DNA of 64,000 nucleotides from Odontocerum albicorne. Taxonomy: Eukaryota; Arthropoda; Insecta; Trichoptera; Odontoceridae. Every line of letters starts with the position of its first letter. Positions within the stretch are counted from its first letter, which is position 1. This document shows positions 58,005 through 64,000 of the stretch, in pieces. The position numbers and the translations under genes are program-made. The notes beneath the pieces were generated by a model. It was not told where the DNA came from. It saw only the letters and a program-made list of their open reading frames with translations, and did no database searches. The stretch lies in the NCBI GenBank assembly GCA_949825065.1, contig OX463845.1, forward strand, positions 27,899,315 through 27,963,314, given 5' to 3'.

Positions 58005-58172
58005 TTTCGTCGAATACAGTACAATCTGGAGGGCAATCTCTTCCAGTTAACTAGAAAGATATTAAAAAGGCCTTAAGTGAAAACCAAACAGGAATAGGGT
58101 TCCAACGGGTATCAAACCCGCAATCCCGGGTGAGAAGACAGGTGTCATATCAACCAGGTCACAGAGGTCATA
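58005..58172 (-). mobile_element. tRNA-derived SINE, near full length
   Basis: On the minus strand: ACCTCTGTGACCTGGTTGAT and ATGACACCTGTCTTC, then GGGATTGCGGGTTTGATACC (box B), TTCCTGTTTGGTTTTCACTT, and the tail AACTGGAAGAGATTGCCCTC and CAGATTGTACTG. Confidence 0.7.
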
Positions 58173-59035
58173 AATTTTGTTTGTAAATGATCAATTTATC
58201 TATGTATTTGTGTATTTGAAAAAAAGGGAAAACATTGACTAAAAATGCGTTATAACAAAAAGTGAGTCAGAATAAAGTTTTGGTGAGAATTACATTTTTT
58301 TTATTTTAATGAAAGATATAATGAAAACATAAGCTTAGTAAATTATGGATTTTAAAGTTGGGTGCGTTATAATCTTCCCCTGAACCATCAATTAGCGCGC
58401 ACGCTGGGAAGTTCATAATTACGAGATAATTAGAGCAATCATGCGAACAAATTTCCCAAACGAATTCCGGCCAAAAGGGGAAATTCACAAGAATTTTGTT
58501 TATCGAGTTTTATTTTCAGTTCGGTACTCGTAAAGATAATAACAGGACAAATATTATTTTATCCTTCAACGAAAAGAAAAAAATACGTTTATATATTATC
58601 GTCACATGCTGTCCCTTTTTTATAGACAGGATGACATAACATATGTGGTATAGATAGTAAGATATTAGGTGCATGGCAGCGTGGTAACGCACTAGACGAA
58701 TCACAAGAGACGTGTCAACTCCACTGGGTGTTTACTTAAAGGTTTGCCTTTTAATATAGCCGAAGATAATTTTGACTTTCGGACACACTCTTCAACATAT
58801 CCAAATCATCACGGATATAAAGAGTAGTATCAAAATAAGAGAAGAAAAAAAATGCTTAATATGAATCCTGCAAGTTAAGCCAAGACAGCGGGATATTCAA
58901 GAGGTTGTGTTGAACGAATTTTTAACTGCCTCTAATGTCTTAAAACAGTTTATATTTAATAGTCCTCTGCTATGTCTCGAACTTGGTGCACTGTTCATTC
59001 TTCCCAGTTACGTTGAATGTAGCGTTTAAACAGGA
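58173..59035. other. AT-rich intergenic DNA
   Basis: Nothing recognised apart from an octamer at 58525. Confidence 0.35.
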
Positions 59036-59083
59036 TCCTGTTAACTCGTTTATTTTAATTTTATTCTAGGATACCTACGTCTT

Positions 59084-59171
59084 TCATCAGACGTTTCATT
59101 CAGAGTGTTGAACCACGTAGTTTGGCTTATGATGCCGACGTTTCGTAAACATTGTAGTTTTCATCTTCAGG
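59084..59171 (-). ncRNA. Hammerhead-ribozyme-like motif, minus copy
   Basis: On the minus strand CTGAAGA (59170-59164), a 19-base spacer with AAAC/GTTT pairing potential, then GAAACGTC (59144-59137). This is the CUGANGA...GAAAC core of hammerhead ribozymes with the following GUC. A further GAAACGTCTGATGA lies at 59097-59084. Such motifs are known in Penelope-like retroelements. Stem pairing is weak, so catalytic competence is doubtful. Confidence 0.4.
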
Positions 59172-59311
59172 GTTTGTTTCGAATCCACAAATGAAAGATA
59201 TGTGGTTTGCTCCAGATACAGTTTGTTCCACAATGCCCTCACTTTACGGTTGAGAGTTCGCTATAAGCTATCCGGTGTAAATCCACTTTTGTTGAAGTTG
59301 ACAAGTAACAA

Positions 59312-59375
59312 GTCCTGACGATAAAAATTGCAACGTTTTCGAAACGTCAGCATCATAAGTCAAACCACGTATTAC
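59312..59375 (+). ncRNA. Hammerhead-ribozyme-like motif, plus copy
   Basis: CTGACGA (59315-59321), a 19-base spacer TAAAAATTGCAACGTTTTC with AAAA/TTTT ends, then GAAACGTC (59341-59348). The block is an inverted relative of 59112-59171: both continue AGCATCATAAGTCAAACCAC or GGCATCATAAGCCAAACTAC. The flanks carry no reverse transcriptase, so it would be a relic terminus. Confidence 0.4.
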
Positions 59376-59389
59376 AACATTTTGAAAGA

Positions 59390-59970
59390 CCTTATATAAT
59401 TGATACGAAGAATCGCGAAAGCCTCAAAACATGTCTTTCTCCAGCACGTTTTTTCTCGATTGTACCCATGGTTAAGAGGTTCTCAAGATTTTTCCTGTCG
59501 TTTCTATCAAAATGCTCCAAGAATATAAGGATTCTTTTTCTGCATGTTATCAAAAGTCTTTCGGAAGTCCTAATTCTTGAAAGATATAGAAGTTGGTGTA
59601 CTTTGTGGTCTTGCAATATGTTTCGAGCTTTATCGATCAGTCCAATGCTGAAATTAACTGTTATAGTGAAATCGTATTAAGGTTCACCAATGATCTGACA
59701 ATATGTACCGTACCGACCAGTTTACTAATTTAATAAATTCATAAAATGAAATCGTGTCAAGGTTCCCGAATTCCCTGACAATATATATCGAGATCTTCCG
59801 GTCAATATCAGCCCATTGAACGGTTTGCCGACCCCTGGCATAGCCCCTTTCCCTCAGTTGCGGAATGTAATGTACAATTTTGCACGGCGTTTGTTTTATA
59901 AATGGCAACATCAGTGCGAAGTGCCACCGATTTATACAACCGAGTGATACATTTTTCCATATGAGCAATC
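59390..59970 (-). mobile_element. Decayed RTE-like LINE remnants
   Basis: On the minus strand, frame 59616-59392 ends MGTIEKKRAGERHVLRLSRF, resembling G.IEGKR.RGR.....WL of RTE-like ORFs. Frame 59968-59684 includes RERGYARGRQTVQWADIDRK, also RGR...W.D-like. Two partly overlapping remnants or one rearranged copy are possible. Confidence 0.4.
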
Positions 59971-60119
59971 AGACATTCCCACACCCATTCTTGTTCCCAC
60001 TCGATTGGGCTTATTTATTATTTTATCGCTTGCTATTATTTTTTCCCTTGTTCTCGACATGAAAAGAAAAATACTTTTCTATAAGTGTTGTCTGTACAAT
60101 AAACCATTGTAAGGTTAAT

Positions 60120-60665
60120 ATTTAAAGACTACAAAGAAAGTAGTCCGTTATCATAAATAATAATAACGGACAATTAATATAGCACCATTGACTCACCTTA
60201 AGCGCTAGTCCATGATCGGAAAGACGCTGAAAATCTTCGGCGAGATAAGAGGGGGGGGGGACAGTTAATAATATTATACAATAAAGACAATATGTGAATG
60301 TCGCGCCTATTTCTGACGTTCAACCAGTTCAATGCCTTCTGCTATGAAGTGATATGATCGTACTTTCTTAGGTTAAAAATAAATCTTAGACAAACATTTT
60401 GAAAACGTTGTAATTGTTCTAGCTGTTCCTCTGTAATATCCAAGTAACAGACGTCCACATAGACCAGAATTGGAACGAGCAGATATTGCACGAGTAAAAT
60501 TTTGATTTTAGTGGCCTGCACTTTAAGGGAATGAAGGCTGCAGAAGATCTTTCGGCTTACCTTATTTATTTGATCTCGCCATGAGAGAGTGTTATCCATT
60601 AGCACTCCTAGGTTTCTAACAATTCTTATTTTATCTATAAGGGAAATATTGACAATATATCAACT
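60120..60665 (-). mobile_element. LINE fragment, post-catalytic reverse transcriptase region
   Basis: From about 60660 the minus strand reads SLIDKIRIVRNLGVLMDNTL and SWRDQINKVSRKIFCSLHSL, then YLLVPILVYVDVCYLD and RFQNVCLRFIFNLRKYDHIT, the thumb region of insect non-LTR reverse transcriptases. After 60342 it continues, with stops, as LNWLNVRNRRDIHI to the G-run near 60255. CATGGACTAGCGCT (60205 region) matches 6265, linking it to the LINE family at 490-895 and 6258-6740. Confidence 0.7.
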
Positions 60666-60689
60666 ATAAAGTTGTTATTTGTAGGTAAA

Positions 60690-60955
60690 TATCTGTGGCG
60701 TTATGGCAGAAGTTGATTTATCCGTTTTACCTTAGTTTACAGGATAAGCAATATTAACTTTGAAAAGCTGTTAAAATCAGTACAATTAAGCATTTTTAAA
60801 GTTTTTCCAAACAATACATCTTTTTTGTTTGAATAATGACTGACACACCAAGTTTTCCCACAACATGCTGAGAAATATTTTCTATAAACTGGGAGAATAA
60901 GCACAAAATGACAAAAAAACGGACTTATCAACTTCTGCCATAACGCCACAGAGAT
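60690..60955. mobile_element. MITE-like element with 25-bp terminal inverted repeats
   Basis: The left end starts CTGTGGCGTTATGGCAGAAG then TTGAT near 60691. The right end is the exact reverse complement, finishing CTTCTGCCATAACGCCACAG near 60953. Weaker complementarity continues inward (TATCCGTTTT against AAACGGACTTA). The interior (about 215 bp) has no recognised coding sequence. No target duplication is clear, so the superfamily is unknown. Confidence 0.75.
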
Positions 60956-60969
60956 GATCCTCGTCATCT

Positions 60970-61110
60970 AGTTGTTATGCCACTTTTCTTCCATTAGGCA
61001 TCTTTAGTAAGTACCAGACTGGAACTATTGTCAATAAATTCTACGATTACATACAAATTCAATATTTACTTATTATACAATAGTATATAGTATTTGCAAG
61101 TAATTGCGAT
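60970..61110. other. AT-rich intergenic DNA
   Basis: Nothing recognised. Confidence 0.35.
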
Positions 61111-61117
61111 GTATAAT

Positions 61118-61202
61118 AAAATTTTGTACCAATGAGAATTGAACCCGCATTATCCAAGTTGGACGAGAGGTGTCTTACAAACTAAGCCACAGAGATCGTC
61201 GT
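61118..61202 (-). mobile_element. SINE head fragment
   Basis: On the minus strand, CGATCTCTGTGGCTTAGTTT, GTAAGACACCTC and GGATAATGCGGGTTCAATTC (box B) match the tRNA-like head. The body is missing. Confidence 0.6.
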
Positions 61203-61984
61203 TAATTAGTTAATGTATCTTTTTCGGTTTTGTATTATACTTGAATCAAAAAAACAGTTTTGAAATTTTCGAAAGCCTGCGTATGCGTCCTATGAAATGT
61301 ATTCAGAATAAAATTAGGGATAATGGATTCAAGTCTACTTCTTGTCAGACTATTGAATTTGAAAAAGCTACCCGAGGTTTTAAAGCATATACAGAATATT
61401 TTGCTCTATGATGAGACATTATAAAGTCTACAATGGCGGTATTTAATTGTAATTAAGAGGGGCGCTCACAACCGTCACTGCGACAATATTATGATATTGT
61501 AAAGATACATTTTTGTATCTTCACTTTCATTTTTTGGTACCCTTCAATATACCCGGATTGGTTATTCGGATATACCAAACAGCGTGACCAGGAGAAAAAT
61601 TCGTCTATCTCCAATAATCGAGTTGTTAGGTTTAGAATCATTGGAGTAGGCACGTAACTCGATGTTCGTAATTGCACGTGTTAACAATACAGGCACACGC
61701 CTAGCGTTCATTTATTTCATTCATTCATTCATATGATCCTTTCTACTTCATCCATACTGGCGTTAAATACCATATGAAAAAAGGGTGGCCGGGTGACAAG
61801 ATTATCTTCGGCCCCAATAATATAGCTATCAGACAATACTGTAGTGAAATGTAGCTCGCAATTTGTCATCGCGCGTATTGGCAGTACTACCACATATTAA
61901 TAGATAATTATAATACAGGTACACATCTAACGCGTGTGTGTATTAATACAAGACGAACTCTTTAATCAGACTTTGACTGTTCTG

Positions 61985-62110
61985 AGTTACTTATCTGTAT
62001 TTTCTAGTTAAATCAGCCATTTCTCTCGAGCCCCTCATTTCTACCATCAGCAATCGAACCCGAAACTCCCGGATGGAAATTCAACTAGTCCACGGAAGTC
62101 GCCTCTGCTC
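61985..62110 (-). mobile_element. SINE-like repeat, second subtype, minus copy
   Basis: Minus-strand order: GCGACTTCCGTGGACTAGTT, GGGAGTTTCGGGTTCGATTG (box B), TGATGGTAGAAATGAGGGGC, TCGAGAGAAATGG, TAACTAGAAAATACAG. It pairs with the plus copy at 62285-62412. Confidence 0.6.
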
Positions 62111-62284
62111 TGATCATGAGACATGATAAGTTCTTCAAGGGTGGTATCAAGCTATTCTCGTAGCTGGTATATAGACAGCATTCTAAAGCATATTGTAAAA
62201 AAAACAAAATTCAACATATCTGCTATTACGATAAAAAAACGTGTTACATGACCAGTGAGGATGTACGCTAATGAATGTCCAGTG

Positions 62285-62412
62285 CTCACCAGAACGTACC
62301 TTCGTTGCTTAGTTGATAAGACGATAGGTTTACCTACCGAGGATTTCGGGCTCGATTTCTGATGGTAGAAATGAGGGGTTCGAGAAAAATGATTATTTTA
62401 ACTAGAAAATAC
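62285..62412 (+). mobile_element. SINE-like repeat, second subtype, plus copy
   Basis: TACCTTCGTTGCTTAGTTGA and TAAGACGATAGG are the box-A region. GGATTTCGGGCTCGATTTCT is box B, and GATGGTAGAAATGAGGGGTT, CGAGAAAAATG and TAACTAGAAAATACAG the body. Together with 61985-62110 it forms an inverted pair about 175 bp apart. Confidence 0.6.
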
Positions 62413-63870
62413 AGACCCGTATGAGAGAATTTAAATTAACCCATTAACGTTATGGTTTATTTAGTTATTTAACACTTTCATGCAAATACATCGGCTGATT
62501 TATTGCTTTAAAACTATTTCTCCAATCAACTACATTTTGTTTTAAAATTATTCTCGGTATCCATATTCAAATAAGTACCATAAATAGAAATTAAATGTGA
62601 GAAAAAGTAAAAAATACATATAAGAGATTTCTCAAAGAAAATACGTATTAGGAAAGCAATCGTATGGGAGTTAAGAACAAGGAATATTTTGAGATGCACA
62701 AGGTTTTTTTAAAACCGAATGATTTGACACTTAAATTGAAAAAAATCTAAGCATTAACTTAAATTAAAGCGACAGATCTCTTTTGCTTTTCAAAAACATC
62801 GTCAAACAGTTCGAAAAATGTTTTGGTAAAGCAGAATAGATTTGTCACTTTAATTTAAGTTACTGGGGTATTTTTTTTACATTTTAGTGTTAAACCATTC
62901 TGTTTTAAAATGGAGTTAAACAATATGAATACCAAATCTATTAAAATGTATTTTTTAATTTAATATTTGATAAGGATGAATCACAACCGATTAAGTAAGG
63001 AAGATTGTTAAGACCCACGAAGCAAAACCAAGGAAAGTGCTTGAACAATACTACTTGGGATGCAGGTTGAGGAAACATAAAAGGTAATAAGAATATGAAG
63101 AAAATATGGGGAATGAACTTTCATTAAAACACCAGGCATAAGTGAAAATCGAGTCTGCAACCCCTAGGCTGGGAGAAATGTCAAGACAAGTGTCCACCAC
63201 ATTCAACTTCGGAATGCGAGTTCTTGAAAATCCAGCTCCATATATAGGAAGTAAGAGTTAGGTATCTACGAACGCATGAAGCTAAAAAAATTGAGAAAAA
63301 CAATTCTGTTTTATAAAGTTCATTTTGCACATTGGAAAAACATCTAAAATGCTTTTCAATTTCCCATTATTTCGATAATACGAGGAGTAGGTATTTACCA
63401 CCCTAACAGCGTGCGTTGGTGTTACAAGGGTCCTTCCCTATAGACGGTAGAAAAGTTCAAATGGTCAACTAATGATGTCCTCTGAAAATGTGTTTAAGTA
63501 GTTCCTGAAATAATAATACGAACATTATAGCCCTGAATCGGGCACTCTAGTGCTAATTCCTTTCAGGAAAATTGCAGAGGCGGAAAATACACTGAACATT
63601 TCTCTAAGAGTTTGAAAGAGGTTGATAAAAGACACTTTCATAGAATTGAAAGAAAAGTATTTATTTATAAAACGTGTTCATTTACAATTTCAATTAAAAA
63701 AAAGGCAGTACAATATTTCTAGAAATTGATGTTTAAGAAATAAAAGATCCATTTTTATTTTTTCATATTCTATTTTAAATCTTAAATATTTCGTAAATAA
63801 TATAACAATAATAATATTTTTTTTATAACTTGAATTCTACAGTTATTTTTTTTCGAGAAAATATTTTCTT
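62413..63870. other. AT-rich intergenic DNA
   Basis: No gene recognised. A near-octamer TACGAGGAGTA at 63379 differs from the TACGAGTA motif. Confidence 0.35.
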
Positions 63871-63874
63871 TATA

Positions 63875-64000
63875 ATTATAACTCCATGTCTCCTATTGGG
63901 GTACGGAGAGGACAGATCTCCAATTCATTCTATCCTGGAAAAAGTCTTTCCTTCTGCCATATCCATACACCTCGTTCTACATAATATCTTATTACAAAGG
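63875..64000 (-). mobile_element. RTE-like LINE 3' end, running off the window
   Basis: On the minus strand the tail is CCTCTCCGTACCCCAATAGG and AGACATGGAG. The body to the right (GGCAGAAGGAAAGACTTTTT, GTGTATGGATATG) matches RTE-like 3' UTRs. It is cut by the window edge. Confidence 0.5.

Overview
This is an AT-rich (about two thirds A+T), repeat-laden stretch of an insect nuclear genome with one 200-base scaffold gap. The insect assignment rests on two GILT-family thiol reductase genes of insect type, TCAGTT initiator-like core promoter elements, and retroelement families common in insects. The RTE-like LINE tails (a TACCCC/GGGG motif followed by ATGATG runs) and the SINE/LINE tail ending in a GGAAGAGATTGCC-like motif recall elements I associate with Lepidoptera and related orders, but I do not assign an order.

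Host genes are few. Two intact, intronless, same-strand GILT-like genes lie about 6.5 kb apart (3224-3853 and 10360-10971). Both keep a signal peptide and the GILT cysteine signature, but the second active-site cysteine is replaced (CRDS and CRDT). A short ATG plus signal-peptide segment ending in a perfect splice donor (57154-57202) may be the first coding exon of a secreted protein whose other exons I cannot see.

Almost everything else recognisable is mobile or repeated DNA. From left to right: LINE 3' ends (490-895, 6258-6740); a 401-bp non-autonomous hAT with target-site duplication (5849-6249); decayed LINE fragments; an inverted pair of a TAAA-tailed repeat (11100-11561 and 16997-17510); a 62-bp tandem array (20738-21110); the gap (24010-24209); a 9.6-kb composite hAT (26073-35670) with outer terminal repeats and an 8-bp target duplication, holding two transposase pseudogene copies, a nested Jockey-like LINE with a 13-bp target duplication, and a seven-unit ~325-bp satellite; a decayed R1-group LINE on the minus strand (36590-40955) with a repetitive 3' flank; a 17-copy 68-bp satellite (43582-44744); many 5'-truncated RTE-like LINEs and tRNA-derived SINEs (41-63 kb); a 66-bp tandem array with an open frame (56253-56910); an inverted pair of hammerhead-ribozyme-like motifs (59112-59375); and a ~265-bp element with 25-bp terminal inverted repeats (60690-60955).

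The most unusual signal is one no feature class names. The 8-mer TACGAGTA/TACTCGTA occurs 28 times by my reading, where base composition predicts about two or three. It shows no conserved flanks. Two sets of related sequences within the window show it as a 6-bp gain at a TA dinucleotide (TA to TA-CGAG-TA). This looks like the footprint of a TA-targeting (Tc1/mariner-like) transposon or an unrecognised micro-insertion process.
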